This document shows, one piece after another, positions 38,079-47,016 of a stretch of 64,000 nt of DNA. This DNA is from Asaia bogorensis (lineage in GTDB: Bacteria; Pseudomonadota; Alphaproteobacteria; Reyranellales; Reyranellaceae). The position numbers and the translations under genes are program-made. The notes under the pieces were generated by a model, which saw nothing but the letters and a program-made list of their open reading frames with translations, ran no database searches and was not told the DNA's origin. The number at the start of each line of letters is the position of its first letter. Positions within the stretch are counted from its first letter, which is position 1. The stretch covers positions 90,405-154,404 of the forward strand of contig CAMDCE010000004.1 in assembly GCA_945889625.1 (NCBI GenBank), given 5' to 3'.

Positions 38079-38768
38079 CTAGCGTAGTGCCGCCCGCAGC
38101 CGCGCGATACGGCGGCGGGCACGGCCCAGACGGCCGAGCTTGGCCACCGCTTCGACGACATGCAGATCGAGCACGATTGGCCGGTGGTCGGACGGTCCGA
38201 AGGCAAGGGTGGTCGCCGACCGACAGGCCACGCCATGCACCAGGCAACGATCGAGCCGGAACGGCACGACGTTGCGCGCAAAGTGCGTCGGCTCGCGCGG
38301 GCCGACGTCGGCGAAGCCCGGCATCAGGATGGGACCGACGGCGTTGTAGTCGCCGATTATCGCCGACGGTCGGCCGCGCAGCGCTTCGGCGATGCGGGAG
38401 AGCTGACGGCGATTGAGCAATTGGCCGTGCGACAGGTGGACGTTGGCGAAGGTGATGTCGCTCACCTGCACGATCTGGGCGCGCCGGCGCGGCAGGCGGC
38501 CGGGCAGGCGGGAGGCCGGCAGCGGCAGCACCTGCGGCACCGCGAAACGATGCCGGCTCCACACGGCGAGCCCGTGGATGCGTCCTGGCCACGGCAGGCG
38601 GTGATAGTGGCCGCCGGCCAGCGCAGGCAGGACGTCCATGTGCTGGGTGACTTCCTGCATCAGCATGACGTCGGGCCGTTCGTGCGCCAGCAGCGCCGCC
38701 ACGTCGCCGACGGCGGCGCCACTGAGGCGCAGCAAATTCCAGCTGATGATCTTCATCGGCGCAAACAT
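38079..38768 (-). CDS. endonuclease/exonuclease/phosphatase-family protein
   Basis: 229 residues from the ATG at 38766-38768; an ATG four codons later is an alternative. The EEP fold motifs are ISWNLL, MLMQEVTQ with the metal-binding Glu, ANVHLSHGQ, IIGDYNAV and the final GPSDHRPIVLDL carrying the Asp-His pair. EEP enzymes are metal-dependent phosphodiesterases acting on DNA, lipids or phosphoinositides. There is no signal peptide. The stop lies inside a GCACTA-GCG-TAGTGC palindrome. Confidence 0.8.
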   Translation of the reverse strand: MFAPMKIISWNLLRLSGAAVGDVAALLAHERPDVMLMQEVTQHMDVLPALAGGHYHRLPWPGRIHGLAVWSRHRFAVPQVLPLPASRLPGRLPRRRAQIVQVSDITFANVHLSHGQLLNRRQLSRIAEALRGRPSAIIGDYNAVGPILMPGFADVGPREPTHFARNVVPFRLDRCLVHGVACRSATTLAFGPSDHRPIVLDLHVVEAVAKLGRLGRARRRIARLRAALR

Positions 38769-38835
38769 AGACTGTGGGCGGCGATCTGTGCACACTTTCG
38801 CCCGCGTCAAATGACGATATGGGGACGGAGACGAC

Positions 38836-39843
38836 ATGAAGGTGGTGATCACCGGCGGAGCGGGCTTTCTCGGCAAGAAGCTGGCGCGGCGCATCCTGCA
38901 GCAAGATGGCATCGCAGGACCCAACGGCAAGCCGGAGCAGGTGAGCGAGCTCCTGCTGTTCGATGTCGGAAAGGCGAGCGGCCCGGGGCTCGACGATCCT
39001 CGAGTCAAGACCGTGGCGGGCGACATCGCCAACTTCGCCACCGTGCAGTCGATCGCGCAGGGCGCTGCCACGGTGTTCCACTTCGCTGCGGTCGTGAGTG
39101 CTGGCGCGGAGGCCGATTTCGATCTCGGCTATCGGGTCAATCTCGACGGTACGCGCAACGTCCTGGAGGCCTGCCGCGCGCTCGGTACAAATCCGCGTGT
39201 GGTCTTCACCAGTTCGCTCGCAGCCTACGGCGGCGACCTGCCGCCGGCGGTGACCGACGACACGCCGCTGACGCCGCAGACATCGTACGGTTCGCAAAAG
39301 TCGATCGGCGAGTTCCTGATCCGCGACTATACCCGCAAGGGCTTTTTGCGCGGCACCGCGGTGCGGTTGCCGACGATCTGCGTGCGCACCGGATTGCCCA
39401 ACAAGGCGGCCTCGACGTGGGCGAGTTCCGTCCTGCGCGAGCCGCTGACCGGCGTCGACGTGGTCTGTCCGGTGACGCCGCAGACGATCATGGTGGTGCT
39501 CAGCCCGCGCAAGACCGTCGATGCCTTCGTGCGACTGCACGACCTGCCAACCGACGCCTTCGGCCCCGGCCGCACCTTGCTGCTGAACGGCATCAACGTG
39601 ACGGCCAAGGAGCTCGAGCAGGCGGTGGGCCGCCACGCCGGCAACCGCAAGGTCGGCAAGGTGACCTGGCAGCACGATGCGGCGATTCAAAAGATTTGCG
39701 ACGGCTGGCCTCAGGGCATCGACTCGAAGCGCTCGCGCGCGCTCGGCTTCGAGATGGACAAGGACCTCGACGAGGTCGTGCGCCACTTCATCGCCGACGA
39801 CCTCGACGAGCAGATGAAGATAGCCAGGCCGGCCCAGCCCTAA
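38836..39843 (+). CDS. denD: D-erythronate dehydrogenase-like NAD-dependent epimerase/dehydratase
   Basis: 335 residues, short-chain extended fold. NAD motif VVITGGAGFLGKKLARRIL, catalytic tyrosine-lysine YGSQKSIGE preceded by the FTSSLAAYGG strand, and the substrate segment TGLPNKAASTWASSVLREPLTG characteristic of the DenD group. That enzyme oxidises D-erythronate to 2-dehydroerythronate in four-carbon acid-sugar catabolism. The partner kinase and decarboxylase genes (OtnK, OtnC) are not in the window, so the specific substrate is not certain. Confidence 0.82.
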   Translation: MKVVITGGAGFLGKKLARRILQQDGIAGPNGKPEQVSELLLFDVGKASGPGLDDPRVKTVAGDIANFATVQSIAQGAATVFHFAAVVSAGAEADFDLGYRVNLDGTRNVLEACRALGTNPRVVFTSSLAAYGGDLPPAVTDDTPLTPQTSYGSQKSIGEFLIRDYTRKGFLRGTAVRLPTICVRTGLPNKAASTWASSVLREPLTGVDVVCPVTPQTIMVVLSPRKTVDAFVRLHDLPTDAFGPGRTLLLNGINVTAKELEQAVGRHAGNRKVGKVTWQHDAAIQKICDGWPQGIDSKRSRALGFEMDKDLDEVVRHFIADDLDEQMKIARPAQP

Positions 39844-40649
39844 CGGCCGGACAGCATGCGCCAGCCGTTCTGAAGGTGGCGCCAGGCCGACCAGACGCGG
39901 CGGCTGCTCATCATGTGCCAGCGTTGCGGCTCGTTGTCGGGGCCGGCAATCGCGCCTGCATCCTCGACATAGTCGGTGATGCCGACAGCATCGGTGTCCC
40001 ACGGGCCGGTGGTCTTGAAGATCGTGGCCTTGCAGCCATAGTTCGCCAGCGCGCGCGACATGCCATCCGCCATGAAATCCATGTACCGCGGCAGGCTTTC
40101 GGGGCGGCAGAGATAACCCTTGTTGAAGCCAACCGCGAGCAGGCGGAAGTGGAACGGGTTCTTCTCCATGTAGCGCACCACCTCCGTGGTGTTGGCGGGA
40201 TATCGCGGCGAGAAGAAGTCGTCGATCACCACGATACCATCGGTATTGACGATGCGGTTGGCGAATTCGAGCTCGCGATAGACGGCGGTGCCGGTGTGCT
40301 CGCCATCGATGTGAAACCAGCGCACCGTCTGATGCAGGGCCTTGAGGTCGAGCTTAGCGGGCAGGTCGACCGACGGGCCGGGCAGCGGCACGATGTTGGT
40401 CGGTTCCTTGCCGACCGACCGAATGGCATTGTGCACCGCCGCTTCATCCAGCCTGAGATCGCAGAGATAGAGTTTCTCGTCGCCCTTGCGATACGAGGCG
40501 AGCACCGACGCCGAACGGCCGCGCCACACGCCAATCTCAAACAGGTCGCCGGAAACCCCGGTCTGCTGGTCAAGCAGGGCGCGCCAGACGCAATAGGACT
40601 GGAACAGGAACCAGCCCGGAATGGCGTCGACTTTCTCCCAACTGAGCAT
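39840..40649 (-). CDS. class I SAM-dependent methyltransferase-like protein
   Basis: 269 residues. The SAM-binding start GVSGDLFEIGVWRGRSASVLASY and the acidic strand LYLCDLRL, then VRWFHIDGEHTGTAVYRELEFAN and GIVVIDDFFSPRYPA, match the Methyltransf_24/macrocin-O-methyltransferase-like group. It may methylate a sugar or small metabolite. The stop overlaps that of the convergent denD-like gene by four bases. Acceptor unknown. Confidence 0.7.
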   Translation of the reverse strand: MLSWEKVDAIPGWFLFQSYCVWRALLDQQTGVSGDLFEIGVWRGRSASVLASYRKGDEKLYLCDLRLDEAAVHNAIRSVGKEPTNIVPLPGPSVDLPAKLDLKALHQTVRWFHIDGEHTGTAVYRELEFANRIVNTDGIVVIDDFFSPRYPANTTEVVRYMEKNPFHFRLLAVGFNKGYLCRPESLPRYMDFMADGMSRALANYGCKATIFKTTGPWDTDAVGITDYVEDAGAIAGPDNEPQRWHMMSSRRVWSAWRHLQNGWRMLSGR

Positions 40650-40755
40650 CTTCGCTCCTCGCTTGGCATCTTGCTAACAGCGCCTTAACGACGCTGCAAG
40701 TCGGGACAGCTTGCGTCGGCGTCGGCGGTCCTGTAGAGCCCGGCAGCTTCTGCAC

Positions 40756-42105
40756 ATGCCTTCGACCACGTTCGCTTACCGAGCAACAATCGGCCTGATT
40801 TGGGCGCTGGCGCTCTGGCATAGCTGGACGTGTCGCGGCCTGTTCGTCGATGGTTCGGCGTTTCTCGTGGAGATCGTCCGGCGCGAGTGGTTTTTCCGCT
40901 TCTACCCGCCCCGCATCCACGCAATGATCGCCGGTCAAATACCGGTCATGACTGCAGTAACCCTGGGGGTCACCGACCTGCACTGGCTGGCCCGTCTGCT
41001 GTCTCTCGGCCTGTTCGGCCTGCCAACGATCTTCTATCATCTGGCGCTGCATCGCGCGAAGGCGGATCCCGTGCTGATGGCCACGGTGATCGCCGCCATT
41101 GCCTCGATATTCATCACCACCGGGTTTTTCATCGCCGGCGAATACAACACGACATTTGCGATCGTCCTCCTGGTGGCGGTCAGGCTGGTGACAGCGAAGC
41201 GACTGACCCTGGTCGACGGCCTCTTCCTGGCGGCGGTCGCGGCATTCGCGACCCGGACCTACGAAGTAATGCTCTATCTCGGGCCCCTTCTGGCGGCGAT
41301 GATCCTGTGGGCGCTGTGGCGCGCGCCGGCCCGGCCTGTCGTGACGACACTCCTGCATCTAGGGGCCGCGGTATTTTTCCTCAAGGCCATGATGGTGGCG
41401 GTAGATTCGTTGCTTAACCCGCACTCGGTGGAGCATCTCGAGGAGACTTGGCGGACCACCATAAACTTCTGGCAGAACATGCAGTTCGACCTGGCGTTTG
41501 GCGCGGCGCTTGTCGTGGTCGTCTGGGCGCTCATCAAGCCCGGAGACCTGCTCGAAGCGAAGCCCTATCGCTGGGCAGGAATCTGCCTGATCTTGCTCGC
41601 GCTCTCCCCGCTGCTGGCGTTGGGCGACACAATGGTGCGGCCGCTTGCCAAGTCGCAATACATCGCCCGCACGGCAAGCGGCCTGATCATTGCGGCCATG
41701 GTTGCGTTCATCTGGGCGCGCGAAACCAATCTTGGCGCCAGGTTCAAGACCTTCGTTGTGTTGCGCAGACCCGAGGCGGCACGTCGCTTTCTCGCCTTCG
41801 CCTGCCTGATGTTGCTGGCGGTCGTGCCGTCCGACCTTTTCCTCACGGCGACATGGTCGTCCTATCTCGATGCAACGCGCACGGCGGTGCGCTCGCACCG
41901 TGGCGTCACTGCCTTCGAGGACACGCCGCTTTCGAAGCGGCCATACTTCCTGCTGGTCGAGAACTGGGCGATGTCGAGCCTGAGCATTGTGCTGCGTTCA
42001 GAGGTCCACGACGGCATCATCGGCCCGCCCCGGGACTTCACCGGATGGGTACCCTTCCGTCCTGAAGAGCCGCCCAACATGGGCCGCTTCTTCTGGCGCG
42101 ACTGA
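40756..42105 (+). CDS. polytopic membrane protein, paralogue 1 of 3
   Basis: 449 residues, about ten to twelve hydrophobic helices. Features shared with the two following genes are an N-terminal CRGLFVDGSAFLVEIV loop with an invariant Asp, FFIAGEYNTT, a YLGPLLAAMILW helix, a FWQNMQF segment, LAKSQYIARTASGL and a C-terminus ending FWRD. The invariant Asp in the first loop recalls GT-C glycosyltransferases, but no family is recognised. Five bases separate it from paralogue 2. Confidence 0.7.
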   Translation: MPSTTFAYRATIGLIWALALWHSWTCRGLFVDGSAFLVEIVRREWFFRFYPPRIHAMIAGQIPVMTAVTLGVTDLHWLARLLSLGLFGLPTIFYHLALHRAKADPVLMATVIAAIASIFITTGFFIAGEYNTTFAIVLLVAVRLVTAKRLTLVDGLFLAAVAAFATRTYEVMLYLGPLLAAMILWALWRAPARPVVTTLLHLGAAVFFLKAMMVAVDSLLNPHSVEHLEETWRTTINFWQNMQFDLAFGAALVVVVWALIKPGDLLEAKPYRWAGICLILLALSPLLALGDTMVRPLAKSQYIARTASGLIIAAMVAFIWARETNLGARFKTFVVLRRPEAARRFLAFACLMLLAVVPSDLFLTATWSSYLDATRTAVRSHRGVTAFEDTPLSKRPYFLLVENWAMSSLSIVLRSEVHDGIIGPPRDFTGWVPFRPEEPPNMGRFFWRD

Positions 42106-42110
42106 GCGCG

Positions 42111-43460
42111 ATGTCGCCGACCGCCGTCTATCGTGGTGTTGTCGTGCTGCTCTGGGTACTTGCGGTCTGCAACAGCGTCGCCTGCCGTGGCTTGTTCTGG
42201 GATGGGTCATCCTTCCTGGTGAATATCGTCGACCTCGGCACGTTCCACGATTTCTACCCCGCCCGCGCCCACGTCGGATGGCTGACGCAGACTCCAGTGC
42301 TGCTGGCAATCAAGGTCGGCGTCACCGATACCAAGCTGCTGGCGATGATCCAGTCGGCGGCCCTGTTTGCGTTGCCTGCCGGACTTTACAGCCTGGCCCT
42401 GGCACGGGTGCGGGCCGATGCCGTACTGCTCGCCATCGTCGTCGTCATCATCGCCGTGGTCTATCTACCGACTTCGTTCTTTATTATTGGCGAATACAAC
42501 ACGACTTACGCCGGCGTGACTGCGGCGATCGCGGTGGCGCTTACCGCCGAGGGTCGCGGCTGGCGCGACGGTGCGATCCTTTGCGCGCTGGGCGTTCTCT
42601 GCCTCGCCTCCTACGAGGCCACGATCTATTTGGGCCCGCTGACGGCGGCGGCGATCCTGTGGACCATCGGGCGCAGGGCCACCGACCGCCATGCCCGCCT
42701 GCTGGGCGGGATCGCAGCACTTGCCTTCCTGGGTGGCGCAGTCGTGTCGGGTGTTACCGTCGCCGAGTACTGGCGCCATTCGCACTTCGTCGAGGTGCGT
42801 GGCGCGGTTCTCGATTTCTGGCAGAACCTTCAGTTCATCATCCCGCTGGCAGGGCTCGCATTCATTGCCGTGCTGTGTCTGGTCAGGCCGCCGTGGCTGA
42901 ACGGACGCGGGCCCCTCGCAGTGATCGGCATTGTTGCTTTCCTACTCGCCGTGACGCCGTGGCTTCGCCTTCTCAATGCCGACTCGAGTCTTTCTCCGCC
43001 GGCGCAGTACCTCGCGCGCACGGCGGCCGGCGGCTTGCTTGTGGTCCTGCTGATCGTCATGTGGGTCCATGTCGCGTGGCGGCGAAACCCGCCGGCGCTG
43101 CTGGCCAATCTGCGGCAGCCGGCGCTTGGCCGTCGACTGGCGACTGCGGCATTCGCGCTGGTCCTGTGCGCAGCGATTCCCGACATTGCCCTGACCAGGC
43201 TGTGGACCGACTATCTCGACTATTTCCGAGGATTGATCGTCGGCCGCACGGGTCTGGTGTCGGCACGCGAGCTTCCGATGGGTGTCTGGCCGCAGCAACT
43301 GTTCCGCCAGGAATGGACCTATCCGGCGTTGAGCGCGATCCTTCGGAGTGCGCCCGGTCAGGCGGTCGTGCTCATCGACAAGGACTTCAGCATCAATCCG
43401 CCATTCGACCCGCGCTGTGGGACCGTACCCCGTCTCGAGGGATTTACGTGGCGCGACTGA
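42111..43460 (+). CDS. polytopic membrane protein, paralogue 2 of 3
   Basis: 449 residues with the same topology as its neighbours: ACRGLFWDGSSFLVNIVDLGTFHDFYPAR, FFIIGEYNTTYAG, IYLGPLTAAAILW, DFWQNLQFIIPLAG, PPAQYLARTAAGGLL and a terminal FTWRD. The C-terminal soluble part is short. Its last 13 bases overlap the start of paralogue 3. The shared motifs, including the Asp of the DGS loop, suggest a common enzymatic or transport role at the membrane. Confidence 0.7.
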   Translation: MSPTAVYRGVVVLLWVLAVCNSVACRGLFWDGSSFLVNIVDLGTFHDFYPARAHVGWLTQTPVLLAIKVGVTDTKLLAMIQSAALFALPAGLYSLALARVRADAVLLAIVVVIIAVVYLPTSFFIIGEYNTTYAGVTAAIAVALTAEGRGWRDGAILCALGVLCLASYEATIYLGPLTAAAILWTIGRRATDRHARLLGGIAALAFLGGAVVSGVTVAEYWRHSHFVEVRGAVLDFWQNLQFIIPLAGLAFIAVLCLVRPPWLNGRGPLAVIGIVAFLLAVTPWLRLLNADSSLSPPAQYLARTAAGGLLVVLLIVMWVHVAWRRNPPALLANLRQPALGRRLATAAFALVLCAAIPDIALTRLWTDYLDYFRGLIVGRTGLVSARELPMGVWPQQLFRQEWTYPALSAILRSAPGQAVVLIDKDFSINPPFDPRCGTVPRLEGFTWRD

Positions 43461-44806
43461 GCACGATCGCCCTCTACCGCGGCACAGCGGCGCTGATCTG
43501 GGTGCTCGCGGCCTGGCATTGTTGGTTGGCGCGCGGTCTGTTCGTCGACGGCAGCTCCATACTCGTCACCATGTTGAAAAACGGCGGCTACGCGACGTTC
43601 TACGACGCGCGGCACCACGTGATGGCGCTGACGCAATGGCCAGCCGTTACCGCCCTTGAACTCGGAGTAACCGACACAGAGATCTTGGCCCGGCTTTTTT
43701 CCGCCGGCCTCTTCTTCGTGCCGACGGCGTTCTATCACGCCTCCTTGTTCCGGGCGCGCCGCGATCCGGTGCTGCTCTCGGCGGCCGTCTGTGCCATCGC
43801 GATCGTCTTCCTGCCGACGTCGTTCTTTATCGCGGGCGAGTACAACAGCGTCGGCGCTGCCGTGCTGTTCGCGGCCCTGGTGCTGGCCACCGGGACACGC
43901 CCGACGGTGGGCGACGGCGTGCTGCTGGTGGCGACGGCCGCATTGCTGGTCCGCTCCTACGAGACCATGTGCGGCTACGGCCCGTTGTTGGCCGTGCTTA
44001 CAGTCTGGCGCCTGTCTGTCGGCGGGTGGCGAGGCGGGGCGTCCATGCTCTACGGGCTGGCGGCGCTGCTGTTCCTGTCGTCGGCAGTCGTTGCCGTCCA
44101 ATCGCTCCTTGGTCCGCATGTCGAGGGTCACCTGGGCAGCGCCGCGGCGGACGTCGTGATGTTCTGGCGCAATCTGCAGTTCGTCCTGCCGGTGGCGGCG
44201 CTCGTCGTCGTGGCGGTCGCCGGCCTGATCTCGCCGGACCTGCTCGGGTCGCGACGCCTCTATCTGTGGGCCGGGGTGGTCTTGATCCTGGCCGCAGTCA
44301 GCCCGCTCTTGTGGCTGGCCGACGGCTCCGTGCGGCCGTTCGCCAAGTCGCATTATCAGTCGCGCATGATGGCGGGCCTGGTCATGGCCGCCATCGTCGT
44401 GGCGATCTGGCTCCACGCGCTGCGGCCCTCCTGGACGCCGCCGGCGCTCGCGGCGTTGGCCAAGCCCGCGGCCGCGCGCTTCTTCCTCGCGTTCCAGATG
44501 GCGACGCTGCTCGCGGCATTGCCGGCCGATATCGTGCTCAGCGACCTGTGGCGGCGCAGCATCGTGGAATTCCAGTCGACGATCGCCCGGCGCAGCGGCC
44601 CGATTCCGGTGGAGGAAACCGCGCTTGTCCGAGAGCCGTATCGTCACATGATCGAGGACTGGTCGCTGTCGAGCGAGAGCCTGCTGCTGCGGCGCAAGCC
44701 CGGCGACGGAATCGTGGTGCCGTCGAGGGGTTTCTCGAACTGGCAGCCGTTCGATGCAACGAAGGAGCTGCCCCGTAACGTCGAGAAATATCTATGGGGC
44801 GATTAG
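43448..44806 (+). CDS. polytopic membrane protein, paralogue 3 of 3
   Basis: 452 residues from the GTG at 43448, which has a GAGGG Shine-Dalgarno inside the end of paralogue 2. Conserved blocks are ARGLFVDGSSILVTMLKNGGYATFYDARH, FFIAGEYNSV, GYGPLLAVLTVW, MFWRNLQFVLP, FAKSHYQSRMMAGLV and a terminal YLWGD. It is the most divergent of the three in the middle region. The gene ends two bases before a direct-repeat array. Confidence 0.7.
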   Translation: MARLSTIALYRGTAALIWVLAAWHCWLARGLFVDGSSILVTMLKNGGYATFYDARHHVMALTQWPAVTALELGVTDTEILARLFSAGLFFVPTAFYHASLFRARRDPVLLSAAVCAIAIVFLPTSFFIAGEYNSVGAAVLFAALVLATGTRPTVGDGVLLVATAALLVRSYETMCGYGPLLAVLTVWRLSVGGWRGGASMLYGLAALLFLSSAVVAVQSLLGPHVEGHLGSAAADVVMFWRNLQFVLPVAALVVVAVAGLISPDLLGSRRLYLWAGVVLILAAVSPLLWLADGSVRPFAKSHYQSRMMAGLVMAAIVVAIWLHALRPSWTPPALAALAKPAAARFFLAFQMATLLAALPADIVLSDLWRRSIVEFQSTIARRSGPIPVEETALVREPYRHMIEDWSLSSESLLLRRKPGDGIVVPSRGFSNWQPFDATKELPRNVEKYLWGD

Positions 44807-44807
44807 A

Positions 44808-44958
44808 GCGCGGTAGCTTTCGACCGAATCGTGCCGTAGGCCCAGCTCATGCGCCGCTTGTAGTGCGATAGCTTTCGAGTGAAACGTGCTGTCGGGCCAG
44901 CCCATGCGCCGCAGTGCTGCGGGGGCTGGGCTGACAGCTAAAAGGAAAGCTATCGCGC
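44808..44958. repeat. direct repeat pair plus inverted partial copy
   Basis: Two roughly 50-base units (44808-44857 and 44863-44912) are about 80% identical: each starts G(C/T)GCG(G/A)TAGCTTTCGA and ends CATGCGCCGC. A partial inverted copy, GAAAGCTATCGCGC (44945-44958), follows. The array lies between the convergent ends of paralogue 3 and the carboxyltransferase gene. Confidence 0.65.
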
Positions 44959-44959
44959 T

Positions 44960-46510
44960 TTAAGGCCGCATCCAGTGACTGGACGGGCCTGAGCCGCGCA
45001 GCGGGGCTGCCATCTCGACGAACTCGCAGAGGATCTTGCGGGTGTCGCGCGGGTCGACGATCTCCTCGATCCAGAAAGTCTCGGCGCTGCGGAACGGCGA
45101 GCGCAGCTTGTTCAGCCGGTCCTCGATCTCCGACATCTTCTCCTTGCGGTCGGCTGCTGCATCCAGATCGGCGCGGTAGGCTGCTTCGATGCCACCCTCG
45201 AGTGGCAGCGAGCCCCAGCGGCCCGACGGCCAGGCATAGCGCCAGTTGAGCCGCGATCCGTTCTGGTGCGCCGCGCCCGCCACGCCGAAGGCGTTGCGGA
45301 TGATGAAGGTGCACCACGGCACGGTGGTCTGGAACATCGCCGACATGGCGCGCACGCCCTGGCGGATGACGCCGCTCTTCTCGGCCTCGAGCCCGATCAG
45401 GAAGCCCGGGCAGTCGCAGAAATAGACCACCGGCAGATGGAAGGTCTCGGCCATGTCGAGGAAGCGCGCGACCTTCTGGCAGGCGTCGGCGGTCCAGCCG
45501 CCGCCATAGAACATCGGGTCGCTCGCCATCACCGCGACCGGCCAGCCGTCGATGCGGGCGAAGCCGGTGGCGACCGAGCGGCCATAGAGCCTGCCCATCT
45601 CGAAGAAGCTGCCCTGGTCGACGACCTTCTCGACGATCGGGCGGATGCGGTAGGGCTTGCGGACATCGCGCGGGATGGCGTCGAACAGCGTTTCCTCGCG
45701 GCGCGCCGGATCGTCGGTGATGGGTCCGCGCGGCGGCGCGTCGTAGACCGAGGAGGGCAGGTAGGACAGGAACCGCCGTGTGGCCGCGAAGGCCTCGTCC
45801 TCGCTGTCGACCGCCTCGTCGATCGCGCCGGCGCGGAGCTGGATCTCCCAGCCGCCGAGCTCCTGCTTGTCGTACTGCTTGGCGCTCAGGCGATTGACCA
45901 CCGGCGGACCGGCGACGAACATCGCCGAGATCTCCTTCACCATTACAGAGTAGTGCGTGGCGGCGAGCCGCGCCGCGCCGAGGCCGGCGACCGAACCGAG
46001 GCCAAGGCCGACTGTCGGAATAGCTCCCATGTTCTCGACAGCATATTCCCAGCCGCTGACGCCCGGGACGTTGGCGCGGCCGGTGGTCTCGATGGTCTTG
46101 ACCGAGCCGCCGCCGCCGGAGCCTTCGATCATGCGGATCAGCGGCACCCGGTATTGCTGGGCGTAGCGCTCGATGAAGATCGCCTTGCCCTTGATCGTGG
46201 CGTCGGCCGAGCCGCCGCGCACCGTGAAGTCGTCGCCGGTGACGGCCACGGAGCGGCCGTCGATCTTGCCGCGGCCCATCACGGCATTGCCAGGCACCAG
46301 GTCGACGAGGTCGTTGCGGCCGTCATATTCGGCCTTGCCGGCGACGCTGCCGATCTCGCGGAACGAACCCTTGTCGAGCAGGAGGTCGATGCGCTCGCGC
46401 ACCGTGAGCCGCCCGCCATCGTGCTGGCGCTTCACCTTGTCGGCGCCGCCCATGCGCTTGGCCATTTCCTGGCGGCGGCGCAGCTCGTCCATTTCCGGTT
46501 GCCAGGTCAT
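44960..46510 (-). CDS. acyl-CoA carboxylase carboxyltransferase subunit
   Basis: 516 residues from the ATG at 46508-46510 with AAGGA upstream; eleven additional codons upstream are open. Both crotonase-fold halves of the carboxyltransferase are present: VAVTGDDFTVRGGSADATIKGKAIFIERYAQQYRVPLIRMIEGSGGG and RIDGWPVAVMASDPMFYGGGWTADACQKVARFLDMA. It would transfer carboxybiotin's CO2 to an acyl-CoA such as propionyl-, methylcrotonyl- or a related CoA. No biotin carboxylase/carrier gene is next to it. Substrate not assignable. Confidence 0.85.
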   Translation of the reverse strand: MTWQPEMDELRRRQEMAKRMGGADKVKRQHDGGRLTVRERIDLLLDKGSFREIGSVAGKAEYDGRNDLVDLVPGNAVMGRGKIDGRSVAVTGDDFTVRGGSADATIKGKAIFIERYAQQYRVPLIRMIEGSGGGGSVKTIETTGRANVPGVSGWEYAVENMGAIPTVGLGLGSVAGLGAARLAATHYSVMVKEISAMFVAGPPVVNRLSAKQYDKQELGGWEIQLRAGAIDEAVDSEDEAFAATRRFLSYLPSSVYDAPPRGPITDDPARREETLFDAIPRDVRKPYRIRPIVEKVVDQGSFFEMGRLYGRSVATGFARIDGWPVAVMASDPMFYGGGWTADACQKVARFLDMAETFHLPVVYFCDCPGFLIGLEAEKSGVIRQGVRAMSAMFQTTVPWCTFIIRNAFGVAGAAHQNGSRLNWRYAWPSGRWGSLPLEGGIEAAYRADLDAAADRKEKMSEIEDRLNKLRSPFRSAETFWIEEIVDPRDTRKILCEFVEMAAPLRGSGPSSHWMRP

Positions 46511-46620
46511 CGGGGCGATCCTTCGCTTCGCATGTTTCAGCATCTATGCTTTCAGTGTTCGTACCAACGCCCGGCCGGACCGGCTACACTGAAAGCAATC
46601 GCGGCGGGAGCGCAGGGCCG

Positions 46621-47016
46621 ATGGACGAAACTGGCGATAGTAGCGTGCTGCTGGTGGCCCGCTGTCTGGTGGCGGGCCTGTTCCTGTGGTCGGGCATCGG
46701 AAAAGTCAGCGGCTACGAAGAAGCCGCGCTCTTCATGACCCATAGCGGCGTGATCGGCTTGCTGCTGCCGGCCGCCGTCGTGATCGAAATCGGCGGCGCG
46801 CTGCTGCTGATCATCGGTTTCAAGGCGCGGTTCATTTGCCTCGGCCTTGCGGGCTTTTGCGTGGTGACGGCACTGCTGTTCCACGCCAATTTCACCGACC
46901 GTCTGCAGATGTTCCACTTCCTGAAGAACTTCGCGCTCGCCGGCGGGCTGCTGGCACTTTATGTGGCGGGCCCCGGCCGCCTGTCGTTCGACGGCATGGC
47001 CGAAAGCGCAGACTAG
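46621..47016 (+). CDS. DoxX-family membrane protein
   Basis: 131 residues with four transmembrane helices: LLVARCLVAGLFLWSGIGKVSGY (the family start), GVIGLLLPAAVVIEIGGALLLIIG, FICLGLAGFCVVTALLFHANF and FLKNFALAGGLLALYVAGPG. DoxX-like proteins are small membrane proteins linked to redox or sulfur metabolism, often without known reaction. The stop overlaps that of the convergent pxpC gene (47013-47016). Confidence 0.85.
   Translation: MDETGDSSVLLVARCLVAGLFLWSGIGKVSGYEEAALFMTHSGVIGLLLPAAVVIEIGGALLLIIGFKARFICLGLAGFCVVTALLFHANFTDRLQMFHFLKNFALAGGLLALYVAGPGRLSFDGMAESAD

Noticed and set aside
44808..44958. CRISPR or attachment-site array
   Set aside because: Only two diverged 50-base units and a partial inverted copy occur, without spacer regularity or an integrase nearby.
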